DNA of 64,000 bases. Source: Pseudomonas sp. MYb185. GTDB lineage: Bacteria > Pseudomonadota > Gammaproteobacteria > Pseudomonadales > Pseudomonadaceae. The position numbers and the translations under genes were made by a program. The notes beneath the pieces are model-generated. The model saw nothing but the letters and a program-made list of their open reading frames with translations, searched no databases and was not told the origin of the DNA. Of the stretch, positions 30,901 to 39,467 are shown piece after piece. The number at the start of each line of letters is the position of its first letter. Position 1 is the first letter of the stretch. The DNA lies in assembly GCF_002979975.1 (NCBI RefSeq), contig NZ_PCQD01000005.1:254071-318070 (forward strand), written 5' to 3'.

Positions 30901-31883
30901 TGGATGCCACGGGCAAGGAAATTGCCTCCGGCCGTGACTACAGCGCATTGTGCCGCCAATTGAGCGGTGAGCTGGCCGAGCGGCAGGTCGCATCGGCGAC
31001 GCCTGCGATGCCGACGGTGAGGTCGACCGCAGCGGCGGGGCAGGCCGCATTGCCGCTCAAGGTCAGCCAGCGTCAGGCAGGGATCGAGGTGGACTTCTGG
31101 CCGGCCTGGGTGGATCAGGGCGAAGGCGTTGCCGAGCAGTTGTTCGACAGCCCGGTACAGGCTCAACAGGCCCATCGCCTGGGTGTGCAGCGGTTGATCC
31201 TGCAGGCGTTGACCGAGCAGGCCAAGTTCCTGCGCCAGAAACTGTCGCCATTGAAAGAGGCGGCCATCTATTATCGCGAGCTGGGTACCCAGCAACAGTT
31301 GACCGAGGATGTGTTGCTGGCTGCGATCGATCGGGTATTCCTGCCACAGGAGCAGCCCTTGCCGCGTGATCCAGCCGAGCTGCAAAAGCGCATCGAAGCC
31401 GGTCGTGCCGAGTTCGTCCCGGCTGCGGAGCAGCTTGCGCTGCAGGTGCTGGCGATTCTCAAGGCCTGGCATGACCTGCAGAAGCGGCTCAAGGGCAAGA
31501 TCGACCTGGCGCGGGCGATCGCCATGAACGATATCCGCAGCCAGTTGGAGCAACTGGTGTACAAGGGGTTTGTGCGTAACGTGCCGGGGCAGTGGCTGGC
31601 ACAATACCCGCGCTACTTTGCCGCGATAGCACAGCGGTTGGACAAACTGCCGGGGCAGGTCCAGCGTGACCGGGTGTGGACTGATGAAGTCCAGCAATAC
31701 TGGCAGCAGTACCAGGCGCTGACCCAGCGTTACAGCCTCGAAGGGCGACAGGACGAGCGTCTGCAGCAGTGGCGCTGGATGCTCGAGGAATATCGGGTTT
31801 CGCTGTTCGCACAGCAGTTGGGTACGAAAATGCCGGTATCGGAAAAACGTTTGAAGAAACTTTGGCACGAGATCACAGCGTGA
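27978..31883 (+). CDS. hrpA: ATP-dependent RNA helicase HrpA
   Basis: A DEAH-box RNA helicase of 1,301 residues, the usual HrpA length; the family acts in mRNA processing and rescue of stalled ribosomes. Walker A is GETGSGKTTQLPK (about residue 91), the DEAH motif is IIDEAHERS (about residue 189), then SATID, the helicase C-domain with NVAETSLT and QRKGRCGRV, followed by the HA2, OB-fold and long C-terminal DUF3418 regions. Start ATG 27978 (MTDFDTLAANL) follows AGGAAA; the longer in-frame start at 27927 begins at the edge of the preceding terminator. It is followed 51 bp later by a hydrolase-like gene. Confidence 0.95.
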   Translation: MTDFDTLAANLDQAMSADRHRLQRQLQGLGREPAPEPGRLEQWLARLSASCARVVARRASVPRVHYDDSLPIAAKRDEIKRAIASSQVVVIAGETGSGKTTQLPKICLELGRGVHGLIGHTQPRRLAARSVASRVAEELGTPLGELVGFQVRFTDQSNERTLVKLMTDGILLAETQNDRFLSRYDTLIIDEAHERSLNIDFLLGYLKTILPKRPDLKVIITSATIDLERFSAHFNDAPIIEVSGRTFPVDVWYRPLSAEVDEEGNRVEEDLSIDQGILAALRELEAHERATGKPPGDALVFLPGERQIRDTADFLRKANLRHTEILPLYARLSVAEQQKIFSSHAGRRVILATNVAETSLTVPGIVYVIDPGEVRISRYSPRSKVQRLPIEPVSQASANQRKGRCGRVAPGICVRLYDEPDFLGRPGFTDPEILRTNLAAVILQMLHLRLGRIEDFPFIEPPDGRAISDGFNLLQELGAVERDGQITDIGRQLARLPVDPRIGRMLVEAARLGSLNEVLIIASALAVQDPRERPIERQQAADQAHVQWRDDQSDFAAFVNLWRGFEEQRQALSQNQLRSWCRRQFLNYLRLREWRETHRQLLLTCRDMTLPVNADPAGYDAVHKALLAGLLSHLGNKTEEGDYLGARQRRFMLHPSSALAKKRPAWVMVAELTETRRLYGRLAARIDPLWVEPLATHLTKTSHSEPHWEKKRGQVVAFEQVTLYGLIIVPKRKVHFGPIEPVVSRELFIRHALVAGEWHGRAAFNRANQALLEELDALEAKARKRDILVDDETLYRFFDERIPAEIYQLASFERWLKKTSQSQPQLLHMTRDDLLQREAREVSAEQYPDTLRWQRVALPLSYHFEPGHVADGVTLTVPLALLRQLPEERLEWLVPGLLYDKCVALVRGLPKALRKNFVPVPDFVRAALERMPFGEGRLTQALGRELTRMTGARLEEGVWADITLEEHLLMRIAVVDATGKEIASGRDYSALCRQLSGELAERQVASATPAMPTVRSTAAAGQAALPLKVSQRQAGIEVDFWPAWVDQGEGVAEQLFDSPVQAQQAHRLGVQRLILQALTEQAKFLRQKLSPLKEAAIYYRELGTQQQLTEDVLLAAIDRVFLPQEQPLPRDPAELQKRIEAGRAEFVPAAEQLALQVLAILKAWHDLQKRLKGKIDLARAIAMNDIRSQLEQLVYKGFVRNVPGQWLAQYPRYFAAIAQRLDKLPGQVQRDRVWTDEVQQYWQQYQALTQRYSLEGRQDERLQQWRWMLEEYRVSLFAQQLGTKMPVSEKRLKKLWHEITA

Positions 31884-31934
31884 GATGCTCGCTGTCGCTA
31901 CACTGTGGCCTGGTGAAGAAAGGGCAGGCAAGGA

Positions 31935-32822
31935 ATGACATCACTCTGCATACCGGTAGCCGCTGACGGGCAGCTGCAGGTACGGCGTTTCGCTGCTGCT
32001 GGTCCCGCGGTGCTCATGGTGCACGGCCTGGGGGCACGCGGTGACCTGTTCTGCCCGACGGGCGGTGGCGGTCTGGCGCCCTGGCTGGCCGAAGCGGGTT
32101 ACGATGTCCATGTACCGGACCTGCGTGAACGGGTCTCCAGCAGCTCGGTGATACCAGATATCTCCCAGCACCAGTTGATCTGCGAGGATTTCCCGGCGCT
32201 GTTCCAGCGGCTTGCCGAGGCGCATCCGCGACAGCGCTTCTTTGTGGTTGCCCATGGTTGGGGCGGTGTGCTGGTGGCCAGTGCCCTGATCCGCCAGCCG
32301 CACTGGCTGGAGCAGGTGGCCGGGCTGGTCCATCTGGGGGTACGGCGGGTTTGCCGGCAACGCAACTGGCAGCGACGCCTGCTGCTCGACCTGATGTGGG
32401 ATCGCCTGGCGCCGCTGATCGGCCAACGTCGGGGCTATCTGCCCTTGCGTTCGCTCGGGCTCGGTAGCGCGGACCTTTCCCGACAGCTGCATGATGACAG
32501 CCGGATGTGGCAAAATGGCGGCAAATGGCGTGATCCGCAGGATGGTTTCGACTATGCTGCGGCATTGACCGGCGTCGTGTGGCCAAGCAGTCTGTACCTG
32601 GCTGGCCGCAATGATCGCTGCATGGGGCATGTTGCTGATGTCAGGGCTTTCGCCCGTGAGCTGGGCGAGCACGATGCGCAACTGGTCCTGTTGCAGAAAG
32701 GCACCGGCAGCTCCCGTGATTATGGTCACCATGACCTGTTGACCCACCCACAGGCGGCCAATGACCATTTCCCGCTGATCATGTCCTGGCTGGGCCGGCA
32801 TGTCGGTGCGAACACGCCATAG
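31935..32822 (+). CDS. Alpha/beta-hydrolase-fold protein lacking the nucleophile serine
   Basis: A 295-residue protein with the fold's typical landmarks: oxyanion strand VLMVHGLGARGD, a core helix, a late Asp in LAGRNDRCMGH and a final His in DYGHHDLL. The nucleophile elbow reads VVAHGWGGVL, so the G-x-S-x-G serine position is glycine (GGT codon). Either the enzyme is inactive with a binding or structural role, or it uses another chemistry. The gene follows hrpA closely and precedes the FabH-like gene. The family assignment is firm; catalytic activity is doubtful. Confidence 0.8.
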   Translation: MTSLCIPVAADGQLQVRRFAAAGPAVLMVHGLGARGDLFCPTGGGGLAPWLAEAGYDVHVPDLRERVSSSSVIPDISQHQLICEDFPALFQRLAEAHPRQRFFVVAHGWGGVLVASALIRQPHWLEQVAGLVHLGVRRVCRQRNWQRRLLLDLMWDRLAPLIGQRRGYLPLRSLGLGSADLSRQLHDDSRMWQNGGKWRDPQDGFDYAAALTGVVWPSSLYLAGRNDRCMGHVADVRAFARELGEHDAQLVLLQKGTGSSRDYGHHDLLTHPQAANDHFPLIMSWLGRHVGANTP

Positions 32823-32888
32823 GGTATCGCCTGCCTGGGCGATGCATTGCCAAACCACTGAATAGACTGAATACAAAGAGGCTCAACC

Positions 32889-34013
32889 GTGCAGAAAGTA
32901 GTGATCAGCGGCACCGGTTTGTACACCCCCCCGCACAGCATCAGCAACGATGAGCTGGTGGCCAGCTTCAATGCCTGGGCGGAACGCTTCAACCAGGACA
33001 ACGCGGCGGCCATCGCCGCGGGCGAGCTTGAGCCGGCCCCGCTGTCGAGCAGCGAGTTCATCGAGAAGGCCTCCGGCATCAAGAGTCGCCATGTGGTCAA
33101 CAAGAGCGGCATTCTGGATGTCGAGCGCATGGTGCCGCTGATTCCAGAACGCAGCAACGACGAGTGGTCGATCCTCTGCGAAATGTCGGTAAAGGCCGCC
33201 ACCGAGGCGCTGCAGCGGGCAGGGCGCACGGCAGCGGATATCGATGGCGTTATCGTCGCCTGCTCCAACCTGCAGCGCCCCTATCCGGCGATAGCCGTGG
33301 AGGTCCAGGCAGCGCTGGGTATCAACGGCTTCGGCTTCGACATGAACGTAGCCTGCTCCTCAGCCACCTTCGGCATCCAGACCGCGGCCAATACCGTGAG
33401 CAACGGCCAGGCCCGCGCGGTGCTGATGGTCAACCCGGAGATCTGCACCGGGCACATGAACTTCCGTGATCGGGACAGCCACTTCATCTTCGGCGATGCC
33501 TGCACTGCGGTGATCATCGAACGTGCCGAGGATGCGGTATCCGAGCACCAGTTCGAGATTGTCGGCACCAAGCTGCTGACCCAGTTTTCCAACAATATCC
33601 GCAACAACTTCGGCTTTCTCAACCGGGCTGATGAGAGCGGTATTGGCAAGCCGGACAAGCTGTTCGTCCAGGAAGGTCGCAAGGTGTTCCGTGAAGTCTG
33701 CCCGATGGTGGCCGAGCTGATCGGCGCGCATCTGCAGGAGCTGAATCTGACGGTCAGCGATGTGCGCCGCTTCTGGTTGCACCAGGCCAACCTGAACATG
33801 AACATGTTGATCGCGCGCAAGCTGCTGGGCCGTGATCCCGACCTGGAGAAGGAAGCACCGGTGGTGCTGGACGAGTATGCCAACACCAGCTCGGCTGGCT
33901 CGATCATTGCCTTCCACAAGTACCAGGATGACCTGCCAGCCGGCAGTCATGGCGTTATCTGCTCCTTCGGTGCTGGTTATTCCATCGGCAGCGTGATCGT
34001 GCGCAAACACTGA
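32889..34013 (+). CDS. Beta-ketoacyl-ACP synthase III (FabH-like, acyl-CoA-primed type)
   Basis: Condenses an acyl-CoA starter with malonyl-ACP. The 374-residue protein has the thiolase fold with catalytic Cys in NVACSSATFG, His in WLHQANLNMN and Asn in EYANTSSAGS. It is longer than classical FabH (about 320 residues) and resembles the P. aeruginosa enzyme PA3286, described as shunting octanoyl-CoA from beta-oxidation into fatty acid synthesis. Its position near fadD2/fadD1/hrpA supports that comparison. Start is GTG 32889 after AGAGG. Substrate preference is inferred. Confidence 0.88.
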   Translation: MQKVVISGTGLYTPPHSISNDELVASFNAWAERFNQDNAAAIAAGELEPAPLSSSEFIEKASGIKSRHVVNKSGILDVERMVPLIPERSNDEWSILCEMSVKAATEALQRAGRTAADIDGVIVACSNLQRPYPAIAVEVQAALGINGFGFDMNVACSSATFGIQTAANTVSNGQARAVLMVNPEICTGHMNFRDRDSHFIFGDACTAVIIERAEDAVSEHQFEIVGTKLLTQFSNNIRNNFGFLNRADESGIGKPDKLFVQEGRKVFREVCPMVAELIGAHLQELNLTVSDVRRFWLHQANLNMNMLIARKLLGRDPDLEKEAPVVLDEYANTSSAGSIIAFHKYQDDLPAGSHGVICSFGAGYSIGSVIVRKH

Positions 34014-34259
34014 TAGTCCCTCCGCGATGCTGGCCTGACGGTCAGCGTCGCGCCGCCCCTCCTGTCTGGCTACGTCGGGCGCCCGCTCGACGCAGGCCCC
34101 CGCTGTAATGGCCTTCTGCAAAAAGTTCCCCTGACTTCAAATCTTCATATTGCGGAAAGCGTTCTGTCATATCGGCTTTCCATAATCGCTTCGGTCGAAA
34201 CAAACGACGTCAAGTCACTCGCAGGATGACGTTTTACAAAACCCGAAGGAGTTTTTCCG
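34014..34259. other. Intergenic region upstream of the porin
   Basis: 246 bp with no gene. It opens with an imperfect hairpin, CGCGATGCTG (34023-34032) against CAGCGTCGCG (34043-34052), possibly the end of the synthase transcript. The second half is AT-richer and probably contains the porin promoter; no consensus was fixed. Confidence 0.4.
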
Positions 34260-35309
34260 ATGAAGAAGAAGTTGATTGCGATTGTTGTTGGTGCTGCAGC
34301 TGTCATGCCTGCTCTGGCCATGGCCGACGTGAGCATCTACGGTCGCGCTCACGTTTCCACCGATTTCCTGGATGACGGTGCCGACTATTCCGAAACCAAC
34401 CTGTCCAGCAACTCTTCGCGCCTGGGCTTCAAGGGTGAACACCAGATCAACCCCGACCTGAAAGCGTTCTTCCAGATCGAGCAACAGATCAACTTTTCCA
34501 GTGGCAGCAGTGACGGCAGCAGCTCGAACTTCAGCACCCGCGATACCTTCGTCGGTGTGACCGGAAACAACTGGGGCGCCATCCAGATGGGGCGTTTCGA
34601 CAGCCCGTTCAAAGTGGCACGTGGCCCGGCCAACCTGTTTGGTGACCAGGTCGGTGATATGCGTAACCTGACTCGGGTGGGCGACGCCCGTTTCGATGAG
34701 CGTTATGACAATACCGTGCAGTACACCACGCCAGACCTCAATGGTTTCAATATCAAGCTGGCCTATTCGGTCCATGAAGGCCAGAGCGCTGCCCAGGATC
34801 ATGACTCCGATGGCTTCAGCGTCTCGCTGAACTATGCTGCCGGTGCGTTCGAAGGCGCGCTCGCTTACGAGAAACTGGAGGAAGACGTTTCCCGCGGAGA
34901 GCGTGATGGGATCCGTGCTGCTGCGGCCTACAACCTGACTGACGCCTTCAAGCTGGTAGGTTTCTATCAGACGGTAGAGCATGATACCGATGACGCTGCC
35001 CTGCGTGATCGCTGGACCTCCGATACCTACGGTGTGGGTGGTGAGTACAAGTTGACATCCAACACGGCCCTCAAGGCCATGTGGATGACCCGTGATGCCG
35101 ATGATTCCGACTATGACGCTGATATGTGGGTTGTCGGTGTGGAGCACAAGCTGGACAAGGCCGTCCGCGTCTATGCCAACTATGCGGTTGTCGATAACGA
35201 GGCAGGATCGACTCAGCGGCCTTGGGCCGAGGGGCGTAGTGCCAACCCGGGTGCTGCGGCGGGCGAAGAGGCTACGGCCTTCTCCGTAGGTCTGCGTTAC
35301 GACTTCTAA
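34260..35309 (+). CDS. Outer membrane porin, Gram-negative porin family
   Basis: A 349-residue protein with a signal peptide cleaved after MKKKLIAIVVGAAAVMPALA-MA, then DVSIYGRAHVSTDF. That mature N-terminus is typical of 16-stranded trimeric general porins. Alternating amphipathic strands run through the protein, and it ends with Phe (LRYDF), the BAM recognition signal. It should form a passive diffusion channel. It is monocistronic: GAAGGAG precedes the start and a strong terminator follows. The many Asp/Glu in loops suggest cation preference, which is only inference. Confidence 0.92.
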   Translation: MKKKLIAIVVGAAAVMPALAMADVSIYGRAHVSTDFLDDGADYSETNLSSNSSRLGFKGEHQINPDLKAFFQIEQQINFSSGSSDGSSSNFSTRDTFVGVTGNNWGAIQMGRFDSPFKVARGPANLFGDQVGDMRNLTRVGDARFDERYDNTVQYTTPDLNGFNIKLAYSVHEGQSAAQDHDSDGFSVSLNYAAGAFEGALAYEKLEEDVSRGERDGIRAAAAYNLTDAFKLVGFYQTVEHDTDDAALRDRWTSDTYGVGGEYKLTSNTALKAMWMTRDADDSDYDADMWVVGVEHKLDKAVRVYANYAVVDNEAGSTQRPWAEGRSANPGAAAGEEATAFSVGLRYDF

Positions 35310-35335
35310 TCCCTCTCCCTGGGATGAAGCCCCGA

Positions 35336-35370
35336 GCCGGGTTGCTCTGCAAGAGCAACCCGGCTTTTTC
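35336..35370 (+). terminator. Terminator of the porin gene
   Basis: AGCCGGGTTGCTCT pairs perfectly with AGAGCAACCCGGCT around a 3-base loop and is followed by five Ts. Confidence 0.92.
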
Positions 35371-35541
35371 ATGCGCTTCCATCCGTGGCCACTTTCCTGC
35401 GGCCCCAGTCGATGCCAAGCCAGAACTGCCCCGTAGGGCCTGTCATCGAACTGAAATCATTTGTTCTTATTCTTGTTTCGCTTGTAACCATATACATGGC
35501 GGCCGCCCCAATCAGCTTGCCCATCGCATCAAGGAGTTTTC

Positions 35542-36258
35542 ATGCGTAGTCTTTTCGTTCTCGCCATTGCCTGCCTGCTTTCCGCCTGCGCGCAGCAGTC
35601 CCATGTACAGCTGTATCCCGGGTCTGCATTGCCGGAGCAGCAGGTTGTGACCGTCGTGATACCCAACGAACTCGAGGTGCAGAGCATCAACGGCCAGCGT
35701 GTGTCCGCCGCCAACGCCATGTTCGGCACCGGTGAGAAGCGCTTGCACCTGCAACCCGGAGCCTACCGGATCAATGCCTTCTACAAGAACGGTTTCGATA
35801 TCGACGGTGGCATGAGCCATGAAGTGGTACGCGGACGCACTGGTGTGTTCAGCATCGATGGCCAGGCTGGTGAATTGTGGCAGCTGGATTTTGACCGGCC
35901 GCAGAACCTGCAGCAGGCCAAGGCCTTCGAAGCCGAGTTCAACGCCTGGGCGGTGAACACCCGCACCGGTGAGCGCCAGGCAGCACAGGCTGGCCAGCGC
36001 AACAGCTCGCTGGTCAACAATCTGCTCGGTACCGCAGAGCCTGTGGATGAGCAGTCCACCGTCGCCCCATTGGGCGCAACCACAGCCAGTGCGCCTGCGG
36101 CGGTTCCCCGGTCCAGCAGCAGCGTCACCCCTCTGCCAACGGCAGTAGCCAGTGAAACCCTGCCACACAACGATGCTACCCTGACCACGCTGCAGCAGAT
36201 GTGGCACCTGCTCAGCCCGCAAAGCCGCGAGGCCTTCCTCGACTGGGTCCAGCAGTAA
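35542..36258 (+). CDS. DUF2057 family lipoprotein (YccT-like)
   Basis: A 238-residue envelope protein. Signal peptide with lipobox LLSAC (Cys about residue 15), then a beta-rich region with VVTVVIPNELEVQSINGQ and LQPGAYRINAFYKNGFD, matching the DUF2057 family. A low-complexity Ala/Ser/Pro linker (about residues 170-205) and a short C-terminal helix follow. AAGGAG precedes the ATG. Function is unknown; family members are linked to envelope homeostasis. Confidence 0.8.
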   Translation: MRSLFVLAIACLLSACAQQSHVQLYPGSALPEQQVVTVVIPNELEVQSINGQRVSAANAMFGTGEKRLHLQPGAYRINAFYKNGFDIDGGMSHEVVRGRTGVFSIDGQAGELWQLDFDRPQNLQQAKAFEAEFNAWAVNTRTGERQAAQAGQRNSSLVNNLLGTAEPVDEQSTVAPLGATTASAPAAVPRSSSSVTPLPTAVASETLPHNDATLTTLQQMWHLLSPQSREAFLDWVQQ

Positions 36259-36327
36259 CCAGTTAACCGCATTCGGGAGGGTGCAATACCCTCCCGTCAT
36301 TGGCTGCCTTGTGGCATGCTGTTGGCC

Positions 36328-37467
36328 ATGCTCATACGCCAGTTGAATCATATAAGCGACATCGACCCTGCCCGGTGGGACGCCCTGGCGCCCGCCGGTT
36401 ATCCCTTCCTTCGCCATGCCTTTCTTGCTGCCCTGGAAGACAGCGGCTCGGTTACGCCGGCACAGGGCTGGACTCCCGCCCACCTGGTGGTGGAAAACCC
36501 GGATGGCAGTCTGCAGGCTGCAATGCCCCTGTACCGCAAGATGCACTCCTGGGGTGAATATGTGTTCGATTTTCAATGGGCGCAGGCCTGGGAACGGGCA
36601 GGGCGGGATTATTATCCCAAGCTGACCGCAGCCGTTCCCTTCTCGCCAGTGCAGGGGCCACGATTGCTGGCGCGTTGCGAAGACAGCCGTGGATTGCTTA
36701 TCGGCTGGCTGGAGCAGCAGTTGGTGGCGGGCAAGGTCAGCGGTGTACATGTGCTGTTCAACAGCGGAGAGGAGAGCCGGCAGCTTGCGGAATCGGGCTG
36801 GGTGCAGCGCCTGGGCTGCCAGTTCCACTGGATCAACCGCAACTATCAGGGCTTCGAGGACTTTCTGGCAGCCTGCAGTTCCCGTAAACGCAAGAGCTTC
36901 CGCAAGGAGCGCCAGAGCATCGCCGCGCAGGGCATCGAGTTTGAATGGCTGACCGCTGAGGAGGTAAGGGCAGAGGACTGGGAGCGTTTCTATCCGTTCT
37001 ATGCCGCAACCTACCTCAAGCGGGGTCGTCAGCCCTATCTGACGCCGGCATTCTTCCAGCTGCTGTCGCAAGGGATGGCGGATTCGCTACGGCTGGTGTT
37101 CGCCCGGGAGCACGGTCGTGATGTGGCCGGTGCGCTGTTTCTGGCCGGCGAGGATACCCTGTACGGTCGTTATTGGGGATGTCTGGAGGAGTATGACCGG
37201 CTGCACTTCGAGACCTGCTTCTACCAGGGCATGGAGCGCTGTATTGCCGAGGGCCTGCAGCGGTTCGATGCCGGCGCCCAGGGCGAACACAAACTGCTGC
37301 GTGGTTTCGAGCCGGTGCTGACCCAGTCGTGGCATCGCCTGCAGCCGGGTCTGCATGAAGCGGTAGCGGATTTTCTGTTGCAGGAAGGCGAGGGGGTGAA
37401 GGCCTATCGGCAGGACGCTCAGGACTACTTGCCCTATCGCAGGGGGGATTCGGCCGCCCCGCGATAG
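36328..37467 (+). CDS. GNAT/FemAB-like N-acyltransferase (peptidogalycan family)
   Basis: A roughly 380-residue cytoplasmic protein of the FemAB-related family (COG3146). It shows PRLLARC... in the N-half, the segment SRKRKSFRKERQSIAAQGIE, and the C-terminal acetyl-CoA-type core FYPFYAATYLKRGRQPYLTP with GALFLAGEDTLYGRYWG. The acceptor is unknown; the older name peptidogalycan biosynthesis is not proven. Start is uncertain: ATG 36328 (MLIRQLNHI) or ATG 36316 four codons earlier, both with weak ribosome sites. It is convergent with ppiA. Confidence 0.8.
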   Translation: MLIRQLNHISDIDPARWDALAPAGYPFLRHAFLAALEDSGSVTPAQGWTPAHLVVENPDGSLQAAMPLYRKMHSWGEYVFDFQWAQAWERAGRDYYPKLTAAVPFSPVQGPRLLARCEDSRGLLIGWLEQQLVAGKVSGVHVLFNSGEESRQLAESGWVQRLGCQFHWINRNYQGFEDFLAACSSRKRKSFRKERQSIAAQGIEFEWLTAEEVRAEDWERFYPFYAATYLKRGRQPYLTPAFFQLLSQGMADSLRLVFAREHGRDVAGALFLAGEDTLYGRYWGCLEEYDRLHFETCFYQGMERCIAEGLQRFDAGAQGEHKLLRGFEPVLTQSWHRLQPGLHEAVADFLLQEGEGVKAYRQDAQDYLPYRRGDSAAPR

Positions 37468-37478
37468 GTGCTGCTGCC

Positions 37479-38042
37479 TTACTCGGCGGTCTCGACCCGC
37501 TTGGCGCTATTGATGACCACCGGATTGCGCGGCACATCGCCATGCCCGTTCTGGGTGCCGGTGGGTACCTTGCCGATGGTTTCCACCACATGCTCGCCGC
37601 TGACCACCTTGCCGAATACCGCGTAGCCGAAATCGCGGCTGCCATGGTTCAGGAAGTCATTGTTGTTCAGGTTGATGAAGAACTGGCTGGTGGCGCTGTC
37701 ACGCACCTGGGTGCGGGCCATGGCGATGGTGTAGCGATTGTTCTTCAGGCCGTTATCCGCCTCGTTCTTGATCGGCTGGCCGACGGCGCGCTGGCGCATG
37801 TCGGGGGTGAAACCGCCGCCCTGGATCATGAAGCCGGGAATGACGCGGTGAAAGATCAGGCCATCGTAATGGCCGGCATCGGCATAGCGCAGGAAGTTTT
37901 CCACCGAAATCGGTGCTTCCTCGGCATTCAGCTCGAGCTCGATATCCCCATGGCTGGTGCTGAGCATCACGCGGGGGTTGTCTGCCAGGGCGGTCGAGGC
38001 TGCGAGCAGCAGGGCGCAGGTTCCGATCAGTTGTTTCAGCAT
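37479..38042 (-). CDS. ppiA: Periplasmic peptidyl-prolyl cis-trans isomerase (cyclophilin)
   Basis: A 187-residue cyclophilin that speeds proline isomerisation of exported proteins. Signal peptide [20 protein letters not shown], then the catalytic region [30 protein letters not shown] and the [11 protein letters not shown] motif. ATG 38042 follows GGAGCC; six extra upstream codons in frame are unlikely to be used. The start lies close to a perfect dyad at 38066-38082. Confidence 0.93.
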   Translation of the reverse strand: MLKQLIGTCALLLAASTALADNPRVMLSTSHGDIELELNAEEAPISVENFLRYADAGHYDGLIFHRVIPGFMIQGGGFTPDMRQRAVGQPIKNEADNGLKNNRYTIAMARTQVRDSATSQFFINLNNNDFLNHGSRDFGYAVFGKVVSGEHVVETIGKVPTGTQNGHGDVPRNPVVINSAKRVETAE

Positions 38043-38065
38043 GCTTGGCTCCATGGGCAATAGAA

Positions 38066-38082
38066 TGACGCGCAGCGCGTCA
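38066..38082 (-). promoter_or_regulatory. Perfect dyad in the ppiA leader
   Basis: TGACGCGC-A-GCGCGTCA, eight-base perfect arms, 24 bp before the ppiA start. It could be an operator or a leader hairpin; nothing identifies a regulator. Confidence 0.3.
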
Positions 38083-38160
38083 GGTCAGGATCTGGTTGGC
38101 GATGAGTGTAAGCACAAGCGCGCCCGGGCACAACGAGCGCGGGCATATCCGCTGTGGCGT

Positions 38161-39051
38161 TCAGGCATCATGCGAATGCTGGATGATCAGGTCCGCCAGT
38201 ATGCGGGTGGCCGGCCCAAGGGGCTTGTCCTTGTTCGCGTAGAGGAACATATAGGCGTTACGCTGGCCGCCCTGTTCCATTGGCAGCGCCTTCAGGCTGC
38301 CCTGTGCCAGTTGCGCGGCGATCTCATGCTGGGGCAGCCAGGCGAAGCCCAGGCCCTGGGATATCAGCTTGGTTGCGGTGCTCATGCTGGTGACTGTCCA
38401 GCGATGCTCGGCGCCGAGCCAGCCCTCGTTCCGCGGCTGGCGCCGCCCGGAATCACGAATGACCACCTGCAGGTGGGTTTCCAGGTCGCTGTGGGTCAGG
38501 CTGCGGTTGAGCTGTTGCAGGGGGTGCTGGGGGTGCGCCACGGCGATGAACTCGATGGAGTTGAGCTGCTGCGGCAGATAGCCGGCAATGCTGATGCCGG
38601 AGATGGCCAGGTCGGCACTGCCATTGAGCAGGCATTCCTCGACGCCGGAGAGAACCTCTTCACGCAATTGCACGCGGCACCCCTTGCTCTGTGGCATGAA
38701 GGCGCCCAGGGCCCTGGCCAGGCGTTCGGCGGGGTAGGCGGCATCCACTACCAGCTGCACCTCGGCTTCCCAGCCCTGGTCCATGTTCCAGGCCAGTTGC
38801 TCCAGTTGATTGGCTTCCTTGAGCAGATGCCGGGAGCGTCGCAGCAAGGCGGCGCCGGCATCGGTCAGGATGGCCTTGCGCCCGGATATTTCCAGCAGTG
38901 GCACACCGAGCTGCTCCTGCATGCGGGCGACGGTATAGCTGACCGAGGATTGCGAGCGGTGCAGTGCCTCGGCGGCCTGGGCAAAGCCACCATGATCGAC
39001 GACGGCCTGTAGGGTGCGCCATTGTTCCAGGGTGACGCGTGGTGCTTTCAT
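38161..39051 (-). CDS. LysR family transcriptional regulator
   Basis: A 296-residue regulator with the N-terminal winged helix-turn-helix (TLEQWRTLQAVVDHGGFAQA, then AEALHRSQSSVSYTVARMQE) and a C-terminal periplasmic-binding-protein-like effector domain. I place the start at 39051 (MKAPRVTLEQ); the open frame extends far upstream through an unrelated region and overlaps the divergent small gene, so the longer version is rejected. Targets are unknown, though the adjacent divergent secreted protein is a candidate. Confidence 0.88.
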   Translation of the reverse strand: MKAPRVTLEQWRTLQAVVDHGGFAQAAEALHRSQSSVSYTVARMQEQLGVPLLEISGRKAILTDAGAALLRRSRHLLKEANQLEQLAWNMDQGWEAEVQLVVDAAYPAERLARALGAFMPQSKGCRVQLREEVLSGVEECLLNGSADLAISGISIAGYLPQQLNSIEFIAVAHPQHPLQQLNRSLTHSDLETHLQVVIRDSGRRQPRNEGWLGAEHRWTVTSMSTATKLISQGLGFAWLPQHEIAAQLAQGSLKALPMEQGGQRNAYMFLYANKDKPLGPATRILADLIIQHSHDA

Positions 39052-39106
39052 CAATGGTTTCTCTGGCCTATGGTGAAGGGGCAGCATGACTGCGAGGATG
39101 AATGCA

Positions 39107-39451
39107 ATGTACCAATTTTTACTGGCCATCGGCATAGCGTTGAGCCTGCCATTGTCAGCCTGGGCTTTTCCCATCGACGTGGAGTTGCAGCCCGGCGCCG
39201 CGCAAGTGTCGGTGCGCACCGCTGATCTGAGCAATCTGGCTGCGCTGATGCTGACCAATAAAGGCGAGGTGACGTTGCAGTGTCGGGTGAGTTTCGTCAA
39301 TGGTCCGGAAAGACCTGTACCGCGGCGAGTGCGCTTGCAGCCAGGCAAAGAGGTGGCGGTAAGTCAATTCTTTCGGCGTGCGATCAATCGAGTACGGGTA
39401 GGTATTGATTGTGTACCTGAAGAGGCGGGAAATGAAAAACCCGGCATATAG
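39107..39451 (+). CDS. Small secreted protein of unknown function
   Basis: About 114 residues with a clear signal peptide (MYQFLLAIGIALSLPLSAWA) and a mature beta-rich domain starting FPIDVELQPGAAQVSVRTAD. It contains two cysteines (LQCRVSF and IDCVPEEA) that could form a disulfide and many arginines near PRRVRLQPGKEVAVSQFFRR. Three nearby ATGs (39086, 39098, 39107) are possible; GAGG spacing favours 39107. It is divergent from the LysR gene. The coding end overlaps the tRNA terminator hairpin. Confidence 0.75.
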   Translation: MYQFLLAIGIALSLPLSAWAFPIDVELQPGAAQVSVRTADLSNLAALMLTNKGEVTLQCRVSFVNGPERPVPRRVRLQPGKEVAVSQFFRRAINRVRVGIDCVPEEAGNEKPGI

Positions 39452-39460
39452 CCGGGCTTT
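39435..39460. terminator. Bidirectional terminator next to the tRNA-Asn fragment
   Basis: CCCGGC-ATATA-GCCGGG with A-rich on the left and T-rich on the right. On the minus strand it follows the tRNA 3' end by 8 bp with a TTTTT tail, as expected for the terminator of the original tRNA-Asn gene. On the plus strand it overlaps the end of the small secreted protein gene. Confidence 0.8.
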
Positions 39461-39467
39461 CAGGATG

